Assembly (NCBI GenBank): GCA_031277535.1
Contig: JAITMD010000003.1
Coordinates: forward strand, 124,001 to 188,000
Reading direction: 5' to 3'
DNA from: Flavobacteriaceae bacterium
GTDB taxonomy: Bacteria; Bacteroidota; Bacteroidia; Flavobacteriales; Flavobacteriaceae
Length of the DNA: 64,000 nucleotides
The notes beneath the pieces were generated by a model. That model did no database searches, had not been told where the DNA came from, and saw only the letters and a program-made list of their open reading frames with translations. Within the stretch, counting starts at the first letter, position 1, and every line of letters begins with the position of its first letter. A program made the position numbers and the translations under genes. Shown one piece after another: positions 24,923 to 35,674 of the stretch.

Positions 24923-25810
24923 ATGGTTAAGTATAATTGGACTACAAAACCAATGACACAAATTTTGGCTATTGGTTTATTTGTTTTTATTGCTTTTACT
25001 TCTTGTACTAAAGGAGCAGGAGGAACAGGAAAAGATGGTGCTGTAGCAAGGGTTAATTCTACTTATTTAGATCGAGATGAGATTTTGAATAATGTGCCAA
25101 GTGGTGTAAGTAGTAAGGATAGTGCAAGTATTGCGGAGCGCTATATTGATAAATGGGCTACTAAAATGTTGTTGATTGATGCAGCTCAGTTTAATTTATC
25201 TGATGATAAGGTAGAAGAAATTGACCAATTGGTTAAGCAGTTTAAGGATGATTTATTGATTAAGGCTTATTTGGATAAATTAGTACAGCAATCTGTAGAT
25301 ACTGTTGTATCGGAAAAGGATTTAAAAGATTACTACGAACACATTAAAAAGAATTTTTTGGTCGATGATATGCTTGTTCGAATGGCATATATTAATGTAT
25401 TGAAAGATAATTCACATTATGCTAATGTGAAAAAGGCATTTTCAATAGGTCAAAAAGATGATTATAAGAAATTAGAAGAATTGTCGTTACAGTTTAAAAA
25501 TTACGCATTGAACGACTCCGTATGGGTAAACGTAGGGCAAGTTTATGATAAGTTACCTTTTATAAGCAGTGAAAACAAACAGAGCTATTTGAAAAATAAT
25601 AATTATTTTGAGGTTAGTGACGAAAATAGTACTTATTTTGTACGAGTTAAACAAGTTTTAAATAAAGGCACAGTAGTTCCCTATAGTTATTTAAGACCAT
25701 CATTGCGATTAATGGTTTTGAATGACAGAAAAATGGAACTAATAAAACAGATAGAACAAGATATAATAAAAGATGCAAAAAAGGACAAAAGTTATGAGGT
25801 TTTTAAATAG
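24923..25810 (+). CDS. SurA-like periplasmic folding lipoprotein
   Basis: A 295-residue lipoprotein with signal ending FIAFTSC, followed by TKGAGG. The body has an N-terminal SurA/PpiC-type helical chaperone segment (AVARVNSTYLDRDEILNNVPSG, then a long helical region to about 130). It lacks a clear complete parvulin rotamase domain. It is directly followed by surA with a 17-base overlap (ATG at 25794 inside its coding end), so the two are translationally coupled. Such adjacent pairs are common in flavobacteria and probably help outer-membrane protein assembly. -7 box TATTTTTG lies at 24895-24902. Confidence 0.8.
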   Translation: MVKYNWTTKPMTQILAIGLFVFIAFTSCTKGAGGTGKDGAVARVNSTYLDRDEILNNVPSGVSSKDSASIAERYIDKWATKMLLIDAAQFNLSDDKVEEIDQLVKQFKDDLLIKAYLDKLVQQSVDTVVSEKDLKDYYEHIKKNFLVDDMLVRMAYINVLKDNSHYANVKKAFSIGQKDDYKKLEELSLQFKNYALNDSVWVNVGQVYDKLPFISSENKQSYLKNNNYFEVSDENSTYFVRVKQVLNKGTVVPYSYLRPSLRLMVLNDRKMELIKQIEQDIIKDAKKDKSYEVFK

Positions 25811-27173
25811 TAAGGTTTTGATAGCTTTAGGGTTGTCAGTAATCTTTGGAGGTTTTGTACAAGGACAGCAAGCAACGGGTAAGAAGAAAAAAATTGATGG
25901 GGTAGTTGGTGTAGTAGGAGACTATGTAATTTTGGACTCAGAGATTGACAAAACAATAATGGAATTAAAAGCTCAGAATGTACCAGTAGGTAATCTTTCA
26001 CGATGTGAGTTGTTTGAAAAATTATTGGAAGATAAACTTTTTGCACATCAAGCTGGAATTGATAGTTTGGAAGTGACAGATATAGAGGTAAATTCTTTTA
26101 TGAATGACCAGATTAACAGAATGGTTGAAGAGGTTGGTTCAATTGACAAGATTGTTAAGTTCTATAATAAAAAGTCGGAAGAAGATTTTAAAGAATACTT
26201 TTTTGATATTGTAAAGCAAAATAAGTTGACTCAAAAGATGCAACAACACATTGTTGAGAAAGTAACAATTACACCAGAAGAAGTACGTCAGTTTTTTAAT
26301 AAGCTACCTAAAGATGAATTGCCAACAATTGGTGATGAGGTAGAATTAGCAGAAATTGTAGTTAAACCAGAGATTTCAAAAGAACAAAAACAGAAAGTGA
26401 TTGATCGATTGAATGAAATGAAGAAAGACGTATTAGAAAATGGTGCAAGCTTTTTTAGTAAAGCCGTTTTATTTACAGATGATAAAGGATCTGCAGCTAA
26501 TGGAGGTTTTTATTCTATCACAAAGAAATCACCTTTTGTAAAAGAGTTTAAAGATGTAGCATTTAGTTTGGCAGAAGGCGAAATATCTGCTCCATTTGAA
26601 ACAGAATACGGTTATCATATTATTTACATCGAAAAAATTAGAGGGCAGTATATAGATTTGCGTCATATTTTGTTGAAACCAAAACCAACAGATGAGGCAG
26701 TAGCTGAAGCAAAGAAAAAGGCAGAGGATATACGCGCTAAAATTGTTAATAAAGAAATTAGTTTTGAAGACGCAGCTGCAGCTTCATCAGATGATAAAGA
26801 CACAAAGTTTAACGGAGGAATTATTCGCGATCCAGGTACAATGGATACGAGATTTGAGTTAAATACAATGGAAGATAGAGAATTATATTTCTTGGTTTCA
26901 GGATTGAATGAAGGTGAAATTTCTCAAGTAGCAGTTAAAAATGATCGTAGAAAAGAAGAAAAATCTTTCCGCATTGTAAAGGTTACAAAGAAATTAAAAG
27001 AGCATAAAATTGACTTTGTTGATGATTATATGAAAGTTAAGAACATGGCTTTGAACAAAAAACAAGGAGAAGAAGTGTCAAAATGGGTGTCTAAAAAGAT
27101 AGATGATGCTTATATCAACATTCAAGGGGAATTTCGTGATTGTAAATTTCGTAATAATTGGCTTAAAAAATAA
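25794..27173 (+). CDS. surA: Periplasmic chaperone/peptidyl-prolyl isomerase SurA
   Basis: Escorts outer-membrane proteins across the periplasm. With ATG at 25794 it has 459 residues and starts with signal MRFLNSKVLIALGLSVIFGG; an in-frame ATG at 25773 would only add a basic leader. The N-terminal SurA domain (IDGVVGVVGDYVILDSEIDKTI) is followed by two parvulin (PpiC) domains at roughly 165-275 (ending GYHIIYIEKIRGQYIDLRHIL) and 280-385. The ATG lies inside the end of the upstream SurA-like gene. A strong terminator at 27197-27237 closes the two-gene operon. Confidence 0.9.
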   Translation: MRFLNSKVLIALGLSVIFGGFVQGQQATGKKKKIDGVVGVVGDYVILDSEIDKTIMELKAQNVPVGNLSRCELFEKLLEDKLFAHQAGIDSLEVTDIEVNSFMNDQINRMVEEVGSIDKIVKFYNKKSEEDFKEYFFDIVKQNKLTQKMQQHIVEKVTITPEEVRQFFNKLPKDELPTIGDEVELAEIVVKPEISKEQKQKVIDRLNEMKKDVLENGASFFSKAVLFTDDKGSAANGGFYSITKKSPFVKEFKDVAFSLAEGEISAPFETEYGYHIIYIEKIRGQYIDLRHILLKPKPTDEAVAEAKKKAEDIRAKIVNKEISFEDAAAASSDDKDTKFNGGIIRDPGTMDTRFELNTMEDRELYFLVSGLNEGEISQVAVKNDRRKEEKSFRIVKVTKKLKEHKIDFVDDYMKVKNMALNKKQGEEVSKWVSKKIDDAYINIQGEFRDCKFRNNWLKK

Positions 27174-27196
27174 GAAAATAGTAATCTAATAGATTG

Positions 27197-27237
27197 AAAA
27201 CGACATTTTAGCAATAGACTAAAATGTCGTTTTTTTA
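27197..27237 (+). terminator. Terminator of the surA operon
   Basis: 15-bp arms AAAACGACATTTTAG and its complement, a 7-base loop, then a T-run. Confidence 0.85.
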
Positions 27238-27589
27238 TTAAATAAGATTGAATTGTTGGAATATGGTATTTTATAATATAAAAAATAATTATTTTCAGAT
27301 TAATCGATTGAAAACATTAAAAGTATTGTGTTTTTTTTATTCAAATGGAAAGTTTGTAAATAATAATTTTTGTATTTGTGGGAATCATTAAAAATTTTTG
27401 AAAATAAATTAGTTTGATTAAATTTGTAAGGACAAAAATTTAGACCAACAGACATTCTTAAATCTATTCTTTTAAGGTAGTATAACAAAGAGTTTGTTTG
27501 AAGGTGAAACTAATACAAAATAACATTTATAGGTTGAACGCGATTGTATATTTTAGTGTATCGACCTTTTATTAAATAGATAATTAACT
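27238..27589. other. 352-base leader region upstream of acnB
   Basis: AT-rich with no protein-like frame. A weak hairpin, GGTTGA (27532-27537) with TCGACC (27561-27566), followed by TTTT lies just before the acnB start and could be an attenuator or mRNA-binding element. The support is only a 6-bp arm with one G-T pair. Confidence 0.3.
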
Positions 27590-30352
27590 ATGAGCCTTTA
27601 CAAGGATTACATCAACGAGATTGAAGAAAGAAAAAATCAAGGACTTAACCCTAAGCCTATTGATGGTGCTGAATTACTAAGTGAAGTTATAGCACAAATA
27701 AAAGATACAGCAAATGAGTACCATGAGGACTCTTTAAAACTGTTTATTTACAACGTTTTACCTGGTACAACAAGTGCTGCTGGTGTTAAAGCGAAGTTTT
27801 TAAAAGAGATTATCTTAGGAGAAGTTGTAGTAAGTGAAATTACTCCTGCTTTTGCTTTTGAATTATTATCTCATATGAAAGGTGGTCCTTCTATCGAAGT
27901 ACTTCTTGACTTAGCATTAGGTAATGATGCTGCTATCGCTGAGCAAGCTGCTAAAGTTCTTAAGACTCAAGTATTCTTATACGATGCTGATACAGATCGT
28001 TTAAAAGAAGCTTTCTTAGCAGGTAATGCGATTGCTAAAGATATCGTAGAGAGCTATGCTAAAGCAGAGTTCTTTACTAAACTACCTGAGGTAGCAGAGA
28101 AAATAGAAGTAGTTACTTTCATCGCTGGTGAAGGAGATATCTCTACGGACTTATTATCTCCAGGTAACCAAGCTCACTCTCGTTCTGACCGTGAGTTACA
28201 TGGACAGTGTATGATTACTCCTGCTGCTCAAAAAGAGATTCAAGCGTTACAAGCTGCACACCCTGGTAAGAGTGTAATGCTTATCGCTGAGAAAGGTACT
28301 ATGGGAGTAGGATCTTCAAGAATGTCTGGAGTAAATAACGTAGCATTATGGACAGGTAAACAAGCAAGTCCTTATGTGCCATTCGTTAATATCGCTCCAA
28401 TCGTAGGGGGTACTAATGGTATTTCTCCTATCTTCTTAACTACAGTTGACGTAACTGGAGGTATCGGTCTTGACCTTAAAAACTGGGTGAAGAAAACAGA
28501 TGCTGAAGGTAACGTAGTTCGCAATGAAAAAGGTGAGCCAGTATTAGAAGAAGTTTATTCAGTAGCTACTGGTACTGTATTGACAATTGATACAAAAGCA
28601 AAAAAATTATATAACGGAGACCAAGAGCTTATCGATATCGCTAAAGCACTTACTCCTCAAAAAATGGAGTTTATCAAAGCAGGTGGTTCTTACGCTATCG
28701 TATTTGGAAAAAAAATCCAAACTTTCGCTGCTAAATTATTAGGTACTCCTGCTCCTATAGTTTTTGCTCCTTCTAAAGAAATCTCTATCGAAGGTCAAGG
28801 ATTAACAGCTGTAGAGAAAATCTTTAATAAAAATGCAGTTGGAGTAACTCCAGGAAAAGTATTACACGCAGGTTCTGACGTACGTGTAGAAGTAAACATC
28901 GTAGGATCTCAAGATACTACAGGTTTAATGACAGCTCAAGAGTTAGAAGCAATGGCTGCTACAGTTATTTCTCCTATCGTAGATGGAGCTTACCAATCAG
29001 GATGTCACACTGCTTCTGTATGGGACAAAAAAGCACAAGCTAATATCCCTAAATTAATGAAGTTCATGAATGACTTCGGGTTAATTACAGCACGTGACCC
29101 TAAAGGGGAGTATCACTCAATGACTGACGTTATCCACAAAGTATTGAATGATATAACTATCGATGAGTGGGCTATCATTATCGGTGGTGACTCTCATACG
29201 AGAATGTCTAAAGGTGTTGCTTTTGGAGCGGATTCAGGAACAGTTGCTCTTGCATTAGCTACAGGGGAGGCTTCTATGCCAATCCCTGAGTCAGTAAAAG
29301 TTACTTTTAAAGGTGATATGAAACAACACATGGATTTCCGTGATGTAGTTCATGCGACTCAGTCTCAAATGTTGAAACAATTCGGAGGAGAGAACGTATT
29401 CCAAGGTAGAATTATCGAGGTACACATCGGAACTCTTCTTGCTGACCAAGCATTTACATTCACTGACTGGACTGCAGAGATGAAAGCTAAGGCGTCTATC
29501 TGTATTTCTCAAGATGATACATTGATCGAATCTTTAGAGATCGCTAAAGGTCGTATTCAGATTATGATTGAGAAGGGAATGGATAATAAAAACCAAGTAC
29601 TTCAAGGGTTAATCAATAAAGCTAATAAACGTATCGAAGAGATTAAATCTGGTGACAAACCAGCGTTAACTCCAGATGCTAATGCTAAATATTATGCTGA
29701 GGTAGTTATTGACTTAGATATTATCGATGAGCCAATGATTGCTGACCCAGATGTAAACAATGATGACGTATCTAAACGTTATACTCACGATACTATTAGA
29801 GAGCTTTCTTACTATGGAGACAACAAAAAAGTTGACTTAGGTTTCGTAGGTTCTTGTATGGTTCATAAGGATGACTTGAAGATTGTTTCTCAAATGCTTA
29901 AAAACATTGAAAAACAAAATGGTGAAGTTAAGTTTAATGCTCCATTAGTAGTGGCTGCTCCAACTTACAACATCATCGACGAGTTAAAAGCTGAAGGAGA
30001 TTGGGAATACTTACAAAAATACTCAGGATTTGAGTTTAGTGATTTATTACCTAAAAATGCTGCTCGTACAGAGTATGAAAACATTATGTACTTAGAGCGT
30101 CCTGGTTGTAACTTATGTATGGGGAACCAAGAGAAAGCTGCTAAAGGAGATACAGTAATGGCTACATCTACTCGTTTGTTCCAAGGGCGTGTAGTAGAAG
30201 ATTCTGAACGCAAAAAAGGAGAGTCTTTATTAGCTTCTACTCCAGTAGTTGTTCTTTCTGCTATCTTAGGTAGAATACCAACTATCGAAGAGTATAAAGC
30301 TGCTGTAGAAGGAATCAACTTAACTAAGTTTAAACCTATTTCTACTAAATAG
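27590..30352 (+). CDS. acnB: Bifunctional aconitate hydratase 2 / 2-methylisocitrate dehydratase
   Basis: A 4Fe-4S enzyme of the TCA cycle (citrate to isocitrate via cis-aconitate), also acting on 2-methylisocitrate. At 920 residues it is slightly longer than the roughly 865 of E. coli AcnB. AcnB order is visible: N-terminal HEAT-like domain (1-160), swivel domain (about 165-380) with GEGDISTDLLSPGNQAHSRSD, then the catalytic domains. Iron-sulfur cysteines are in GCHTASVWDKK, GSCMVHKDD and ERPGCNLCMGNQ. Its codon choice looks richer in GC-ending codons than neighbouring genes, as expected for high expression. It has a long leader and its own terminator. Confidence 0.95.
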   Translation: MSLYKDYINEIEERKNQGLNPKPIDGAELLSEVIAQIKDTANEYHEDSLKLFIYNVLPGTTSAAGVKAKFLKEIILGEVVVSEITPAFAFELLSHMKGGPSIEVLLDLALGNDAAIAEQAAKVLKTQVFLYDADTDRLKEAFLAGNAIAKDIVESYAKAEFFTKLPEVAEKIEVVTFIAGEGDISTDLLSPGNQAHSRSDRELHGQCMITPAAQKEIQALQAAHPGKSVMLIAEKGTMGVGSSRMSGVNNVALWTGKQASPYVPFVNIAPIVGGTNGISPIFLTTVDVTGGIGLDLKNWVKKTDAEGNVVRNEKGEPVLEEVYSVATGTVLTIDTKAKKLYNGDQELIDIAKALTPQKMEFIKAGGSYAIVFGKKIQTFAAKLLGTPAPIVFAPSKEISIEGQGLTAVEKIFNKNAVGVTPGKVLHAGSDVRVEVNIVGSQDTTGLMTAQELEAMAATVISPIVDGAYQSGCHTASVWDKKAQANIPKLMKFMNDFGLITARDPKGEYHSMTDVIHKVLNDITIDEWAIIIGGDSHTRMSKGVAFGADSGTVALALATGEASMPIPESVKVTFKGDMKQHMDFRDVVHATQSQMLKQFGGENVFQGRIIEVHIGTLLADQAFTFTDWTAEMKAKASICISQDDTLIESLEIAKGRIQIMIEKGMDNKNQVLQGLINKANKRIEEIKSGDKPALTPDANAKYYAEVVIDLDIIDEPMIADPDVNNDDVSKRYTHDTIRELSYYGDNKKVDLGFVGSCMVHKDDLKIVSQMLKNIEKQNGEVKFNAPLVVAAPTYNIIDELKAEGDWEYLQKYSGFEFSDLLPKNAARTEYENIMYLERPGCNLCMGNQEKAAKGDTVMATSTRLFQGRVVEDSERKKGESLLASTPVVVLSAILGRIPTIEEYKAAVEGINLTKFKPISTK

Positions 30353-30374
30353 TTAGAATAGTATTTATAAATAC

Positions 30375-30413
30375 AAAGCGAGGTAGTCTGTATAGATTAC
30401 CTCGCTTTTTTTA
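30375..30413 (+). terminator. Terminator after acnB
   Basis: Stem AAAGCGAGGTAgTC / GATTACCTCGCTTT (one mismatch), then a T-run. Confidence 0.8.
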
Positions 30414-30447
30414 TTGGTGTGTATTCGCTTTTAATCAGATATATATT

Positions 30448-30912
30448 TTAGCTAAAGCATTGTGCATGATGTTCAATTTCAAAATTGCAAGAATTAGCAA
30501 TAAAGCAAAGTTTGTTGGCTTGGGTATGCAGTTGTAGTGCTAACTCTTTTTGAGATATGTCTTTGATGCGTACTACAGGGTTTAAAACTACTTTGGTTAT
30601 ACGTCCACTGCCATCATCATTGAGTACTAATGTAGCTTCTGAATTATCTTCATAAGCAAGTACTTCTATATCGTGTTGTTGGCATACGTATAAATACGAC
30701 ATCATGTGGCATGATGTCAAGGCGCTCAACAATAAATCTTCTGGATTTAGCAAGATAGGATCTCCTTTAAAGGCTTTGGCTGCTGAAATAGATAAAATAT
30801 CTTTTCCTTCTATCTTTATAGTATGACTTTTGGCATACACCTTTTTGTTTGACTCTTTTAATTTGTCTGGAGCCATCCAATTTAGGGCTGCTTTAAAAAG
30901 ATGTTTGTACAT
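30448..30912 (-). CDS. OsmC family peroxiredoxin-like protein
   Basis: A 154-residue cytoplasmic thiol peroxidase of the OsmC/Ohr fold that reduces (organic) hydroperoxides. The two catalytic cysteines are in LTSCHMMSYL (about residue 68) and NKLCFIANSC (about 137), with NPEDLLLSALTSCH as the family signature helix. It is encoded on the opposite strand between two aconitase genes. Aconitases lose their iron-sulfur cluster under oxidative stress, so the position is suggestive, though nothing shows co-regulation. Confidence 0.88.
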   Translation of the reverse strand: MYKHLFKAALNWMAPDKLKESNKKVYAKSHTIKIEGKDILSISAAKAFKGDPILLNPEDLLLSALTSCHMMSYLYVCQQHDIEVLAYEDNSEATLVLNDDGSGRITKVVLNPVVRIKDISQKELALQLHTQANKLCFIANSCNFEIEHHAQCFS

Positions 30913-31197
30913 ATAAATGACTTAAACGAGGTTGTGTATTTTGATTGATGGCTTTAGATAGAGGATGTGTAATAGTTATCCTCATCCGTTTATTCAAATT
31001 TAAATAAAATAGTCAACTAACCACCTTTTGCTATATCATCTTTAAATGTTATCACTAAAGTATTCTTTGTAAACTTACTTTAGTTAAGTAGAATCATTTT
31101 AAATATAGTGTTTTAACATTTGTATAGAATTTATTAGAGGTAAAAATCTGTAAATTGTATAGAAATTTTAATTCATATAAATAAAAGAATTTTTATT

Positions 31198-33459
31198 ATG
31201 GCTTTTGATATAGAAATGATTAAAAAAGTGTATGATAAGATGCCTGATCGCGTAGCTAAAGCTCGTGAATTAGTAGGACGTCCTCTAACACTATCTGAAA
31301 AAATATTATATACTCACTTATGGGATGGAATGCCATCACAAACATTTGAGAGAGGAAAAGATTATGTTGACTTTGCTCCAGATAGAGTAGCTTGTCAAGA
31401 TGCTACAGCACAGATGGCATTGTTGCAATTTATGCATGCTGGAAAAGAGAAAGTAGCAGTACCTACTACAGTACACTGTGATCACTTAATCCAAGCTAAA
31501 GTAGGTGCTTCTACAGATTTAAAAGTTGCAGAAACACAATCATCAGAGGTGTTTAACTTTTTATCTTCTGTTTCTAATAAATATGGTATCGGTTTCTGGA
31601 AACCAGGAGCAGGTATTATTCACCAAATAGTATTAGAGAATTATGCTTTCCCTGGAGGATTAATGATTGGTACTGACTCTCATACTGTAAATGCAGGTGG
31701 ATTAGGAATGTTGGCTATCGGTGTAGGTGGAGCTGATGCTGTAGATGTAATGTCTGGTATGGCTTGGGAGTTGAAATTCCCTAAATTGATTGGTGTGAAG
31801 TTAACTGGTAAGTTAAACGGTTGGACTGCGCCTAAAGATGTTATTCTTAAAGTAGCTGATATTCTTACCGTAAAAGGAGGAACAGGAGCTATTGTAGAAT
31901 ACTTTGGAGAAGGAGCTACTTCTATGTCATGTACAGGTAAAGGTACTATCTGTAATATGGGAGCTGAGATTGGAGCGACAACTTCTACTTTTGGGTATGA
32001 CGATTCGATGAGAAGATATTTATCTGCAACAGGACGTCAAGATGTAGTAGATGCAGCTGATAAAGTAGCCGCTCATTTAACTGCAGATGCTGAGGTATAT
32101 GCTAATCCTGAACAATACTTTGATCAGTTGATTGAAATTAACTTGTCAGAATTAGAACCACATATTAATGGTCCATTTACTCCAGATAGAGGAACGCCAG
32201 TTTCTAAAATGAGAGCAGAAGCAGAAGCTAATGGTTGGCCATTAAAAGTAGAGTGGGGATTAATCGGTTCTTGTACTAACTCTTCTTATGAAGATATGTC
32301 AAGAGCTGCTTCTATTGTAGAGCAAGCTGTTGCACATGGAATCACACCTAAAGCAGAGTTTGGTATTAATCCAGGTTCTGAGCAAATTCGTTATACAATC
32401 GAAAGAGATGGTATTATCGAAACATTTGAGAAAATGGGAACGAAAGTATTTACGAATGCTTGTGGACCATGTATCGGTCAGTGGGATCGTGAAGGAGCTG
32501 ATAAACAAGAGAAAAATACAATTGTTCACTCATTCAACCGTAACTTCTCTAAGCGTGCAGATGGGAATCCTAATACGCATGCTTTCGTAACATCACCAGA
32601 AATGGTAGCTGCATTAGCTATTGCAGGTGATTTAGGATTTAACCCTATCACTGATACTTTAATCAACGACAATGGAGAAGAAGTGAAATTACTTCCTCCA
32701 ACAGGAGATGAATTACCAACAAAAGGATTTGCTGTTGATGATCCAGGATACCAAGCTCCAGCAGCTAATGGATCAAGTGTAGTAGTAGAGGTTAACCCTA
32801 CTTCTAACCGTCTTCAGTTATTAGAACCGTTCAAACCTTGGGATGGTAAAAATATTACAGGTGCTAAATTGTTGATTAAAGCATTTGGTAAATGTACTAC
32901 TGACCACATTTCTATGGCTGGTCCGTGGTTGCGTTTCCGTGGTCACTTAGACAATATTTCTGACAATATGCTGATTGGTGCTGAGAATGCATTTAATCAC
33001 AAAACAAATAGTGTGAAAAATGAATTGACAGGAGAGTATGGTGCTGTGCCTGCAGTTCAGAGAGCTTATAAAGCAGCTGGTGTACCAACTATCGTAGTAG
33101 GAGATCAAAACTATGGAGAGGGATCTTCTCGTGAGCATGCTGCTATGGAGCCTCGTCACTTAGGAGTGAAAGCGGTATTGGTAAAATCTTTTGCTCGTAT
33201 TCACGAAACAAACTTGAAAAAACAAGGAATGTTAGCTTTAACGTTTGCTAATGAGGCCGATTATGACAAAATCCAAGAGGACGATACAATCAACTTCTTA
33301 GATTTGACAGACTTTGCTCCAGGTAAACAATTGTCTTTAGAGTTTGTACACGCAGATGGTTCTAAAGATGTGATTAAGGCTAATCATACATATAATGCAA
33401 GTCAAATCGAATGGTTTAAAGCTGGTTCTGCATTAAATTTAATTGCAGCAGGTAAATAA
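31198..33459 (+). CDS. Aconitate hydratase, mitochondrial type
   Basis: A second, unrelated-in-order aconitase of 753 residues, the size of the mitochondrial enzyme that Bacteroides and relatives carry. The N-terminal catalytic domains include the substrate motif [14 protein letters not shown]. Iron-sulfur Cys are in [10 protein letters not shown] and ACGPCIGQW. The C-terminal swivel has [19 protein letters not shown] with the catalytic serine. It is 0.8 kb downstream of acnB with osmC between, and each has its own terminator. Which of the two carries the main TCA flux cannot be told from the sequence. It is highly expressed by codon appearance. Confidence 0.94.
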   Translation: MAFDIEMIKKVYDKMPDRVAKARELVGRPLTLSEKILYTHLWDGMPSQTFERGKDYVDFAPDRVACQDATAQMALLQFMHAGKEKVAVPTTVHCDHLIQAKVGASTDLKVAETQSSEVFNFLSSVSNKYGIGFWKPGAGIIHQIVLENYAFPGGLMIGTDSHTVNAGGLGMLAIGVGGADAVDVMSGMAWELKFPKLIGVKLTGKLNGWTAPKDVILKVADILTVKGGTGAIVEYFGEGATSMSCTGKGTICNMGAEIGATTSTFGYDDSMRRYLSATGRQDVVDAADKVAAHLTADAEVYANPEQYFDQLIEINLSELEPHINGPFTPDRGTPVSKMRAEAEANGWPLKVEWGLIGSCTNSSYEDMSRAASIVEQAVAHGITPKAEFGINPGSEQIRYTIERDGIIETFEKMGTKVFTNACGPCIGQWDREGADKQEKNTIVHSFNRNFSKRADGNPNTHAFVTSPEMVAALAIAGDLGFNPITDTLINDNGEEVKLLPPTGDELPTKGFAVDDPGYQAPAANGSSVVVEVNPTSNRLQLLEPFKPWDGKNITGAKLLIKAFGKCTTDHISMAGPWLRFRGHLDNISDNMLIGAENAFNHKTNSVKNELTGEYGAVPAVQRAYKAAGVPTIVVGDQNYGEGSSREHAAMEPRHLGVKAVLVKSFARIHETNLKKQGMLALTFANEADYDKIQEDDTINFLDLTDFAPGKQLSLEFVHADGSKDVIKANHTYNASQIEWFKAGSALNLIAAGK

Positions 33460-33481
33460 TCATTTGTATTTATAATAAATT

Positions 33482-33514
33482 AAAGGGTATCCATTTGGAT
33501 ACCCTTTTTTTATA
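33482..33514 (+). terminator. Terminator after the mitochondrial-type aconitase
   Basis: AAAGGGTATCC / GGATACCCTTT with loop ATTT, then T6. Confidence 0.85.
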
Positions 33515-33590
33515 TTTAGTTATTCATCATATATTTATTTTGAAAATAACTAATTTTACAAACATTAAACACACAACAAGAATTTAATAT

Positions 33591-34901
33591 ATGGACGATA
33601 AGAAAATCGTATTAGCAGTAGATGAAAAACCGAAGTTAGGACAGTGGATATTATTGAGTATTCAACACCTTTTTGCCATGTTTGGAGCTACTGTATTAGT
33701 GCCAACCTTGACAGGAATGAACCCTGCTATTGCATTAATATCAAGTGGTATAGGTACTTTAGTATTTATATTTATAACTAAAGGTAAAGTACCTTCTTAT
33801 TTAGGTTCTTCTTTTGCGTTTATTAATCCTATCATAGCATTGAAACTATTAGAGGCAGATGCAAAATCAGGCATACCTGTTGGAAGTTTCTTAGTTGGAA
33901 GTTTTTTAGTTGGAGTAGTCTATTCCTTAGTTGCTTTATTAATTGCTAAAGCAGGAACTAATTGGTTAATGAAATTGCTGCCTCCTATAGTAGTAGGGCC
34001 AGTGATTATGGTTATAGGACTGGGATTGGCAAGTACAGCTGTAGGAATGGTAACCAATAACCCTGCTGGAGAATATGATTTGACTTATGTATCTATTGGT
34101 TTAGTAACTTTAGCTATAACTATTGTGACAGCTATTTTTACAAGAGGATTCTTAAGTGTTGTGCCAGTATTAGTTGGAATTATAGGGGGATATTCGTTTG
34201 CTGCTATTATGGGAGTGGTAGATTTTACCAAAGTAATTGAGGCAAACTGGATACAAGTACCAGATTTTATGGTTCCTTTTGTAGATTATACACCGTCTGT
34301 ATCTTGGTATGTGATATTATTGATGCTTCCTGTGGCTATAGTACCTATAGCAGAGCATATAGGTCATCAATTAGTGTTGAGTAAAGTGATTGATAAAGAT
34401 TTAATTAAAGACCCTGGATTACACAGAAGTATGTTAGGTGATGGAGTAGCAACTATGTTAGCTTCATTAATAGGAGGGCCGCCTAATACAACCTATGGAG
34501 AAAATATAGGTGTATTGGCGATAACAAGAGCTTTTAGTATTTATGTGTTTATTGGAGCAGCATGTTTTGCTATTCTATTTGGTTTTTGTGGTAAGGTAGC
34601 CGCTTTATTGAGTACTATACCTGCACCAGTAATGGGAGGAGTATCTATCTTATTATTTGGTATTATCGCATCAAGTGGGTTGCGTATGCTTGTGGAGAAT
34701 AATGTTGATTTCAAGATAAAGCGCAATCTAATTATATCTTCTGTTATTTTGATTATAGGTATTGGTGGAGCAGCTATTCATATAGGTGAAATGTTCTCTT
34801 TGGAAGGAATGGCATTAGCATCTATTATAGGAATGTTGTTAAATGTGGTATTACCAGGAAGACAAGATGTTGAAATGAAGGATATGTTTGATTCGCATTA
34901 A
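33591..34901 (+). CDS. uraA: Uracil permease, nucleobase:cation symporter-2 family
   Basis: An inner-membrane proton-coupled nucleobase importer of 436 residues with about 14 hydrophobic segments. The N-terminus GQWILLSIQHLFAMFGATVLVPTLTGMNPA is the UraA-type first helix. The central signature PIAEHIGHQLVLSKVIDKDL and GGPPNTTYGENIGVLAITR carry the substrate-binding glutamates of UraA. These features favour uracil over xanthine/urate carriers. It is monocistronic; no pyrimidine genes are adjacent. Confidence 0.9.
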   Translation: MDDKKIVLAVDEKPKLGQWILLSIQHLFAMFGATVLVPTLTGMNPAIALISSGIGTLVFIFITKGKVPSYLGSSFAFINPIIALKLLEADAKSGIPVGSFLVGSFLVGVVYSLVALLIAKAGTNWLMKLLPPIVVGPVIMVIGLGLASTAVGMVTNNPAGEYDLTYVSIGLVTLAITIVTAIFTRGFLSVVPVLVGIIGGYSFAAIMGVVDFTKVIEANWIQVPDFMVPFVDYTPSVSWYVILLMLPVAIVPIAEHIGHQLVLSKVIDKDLIKDPGLHRSMLGDGVATMLASLIGGPPNTTYGENIGVLAITRAFSIYVFIGAACFAILFGFCGKVAALLSTIPAPVMGGVSILLFGIIASSGLRMLVENNVDFKIKRNLIISSVILIIGIGGAAIHIGEMFSLEGMALASIIGMLLNVVLPGRQDVEMKDMFDSH

Positions 34902-35099
34902 TTTGCTTAAAGTAAGATGTGTATAAGTATTATAGTGTATAATTCCTGTTTAATTTTGTTAAAGCCTTGTAGTGAAATAACTTTGTTTTGTGTGATATAA
35001 GAATATATTTCTTTTTTTAAGAATAGAAAAGTCAATGTTTTGTAAAAATCGCTTAATAATGAAAATTAATATCTATCTTTAAAACGTTAATGTTTAGCT

Positions 35100-35663
35100 A
35101 TGAGAGAGAAGAAAAATAGCCGTTGGATATCCAATTTATTGTTCATTATTGTTATTGGAGTAATCTTTTTTACACCAGTAGGAAATGAGATAAAAGTGAG
35201 AATAAATCGCTTTATAGCTATGAGTCCTTCATTAGAAAATAAAGAAGATTATAAAAAGGTAGTGCTTAAGCAGTGGGATGTGGTGGATGAAGAAGGAAAG
35301 GAGTTTGATTTTGCATCTGTAGAAGGGAAAGTTATAATTATTAATTTTTGGGCAACATGGTGTCCTCCTTGTATTGCTGAGAAACCAAGTTTTCAGGAAC
35401 TGTATAACGATTATAAAGATAAAGTTGTATTTATGTTTGTTACTACGGATTCTAAGGATAAAGTTGCGGCATTTAAAGAAAAATATGGATATACTCTACC
35501 TATTTATTATCAAGTAGATTCTCCTCCAGCATTGCTTTATTCTTCATCTATTCCGGCAAGTTATGTAATTGACAAAGAAGGGAATATTGTCATTAAAAAG
35601 TTTAGAGCTGCAGATTGGAATAGCGCTAAGTTTAGAGTGACATTAGATGAATTATTAAAATAA
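35100..35663 (+). CDS. Membrane-anchored thioredoxin-like protein (TlpA/ResA type)
   Basis: A 187-residue periplasm-facing thiol oxidoreductase. One N-terminal membrane anchor (about 11-27, ISNLLFIIVIGVIFFTPVG) is followed by a thioredoxin fold with active site FWATWCPPCIAEKP (CPPC at about 93-96) and the cis-proline loop SIPASYVID. CPPC with the TlpA layout suggests reduction of apocytochrome or other periplasmic disulfides. It stands alone, ending at a terminator (35675-35712). Confidence 0.88.
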   Translation: MREKKNSRWISNLLFIIVIGVIFFTPVGNEIKVRINRFIAMSPSLENKEDYKKVVLKQWDVVDEEGKEFDFASVEGKVIIINFWATWCPPCIAEKPSFQELYNDYKDKVVFMFVTTDSKDKVAAFKEKYGYTLPIYYQVDSPPALLYSSSIPASYVIDKEGNIVIKKFRAADWNSAKFRVTLDELLK

Positions 35664-35674
35664 GAGATTATATG

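Noticed and set aside
27300..27488. 62-residue minus-strand frame upstream of acnB
   Set aside because: AT-driven composition with no motif; it lies in the acnB leader.
32299..32590. Overlapping frames inside the mitochondrial-type aconitase gene
   Set aside because: Shadow frames of a strongly biased gene.
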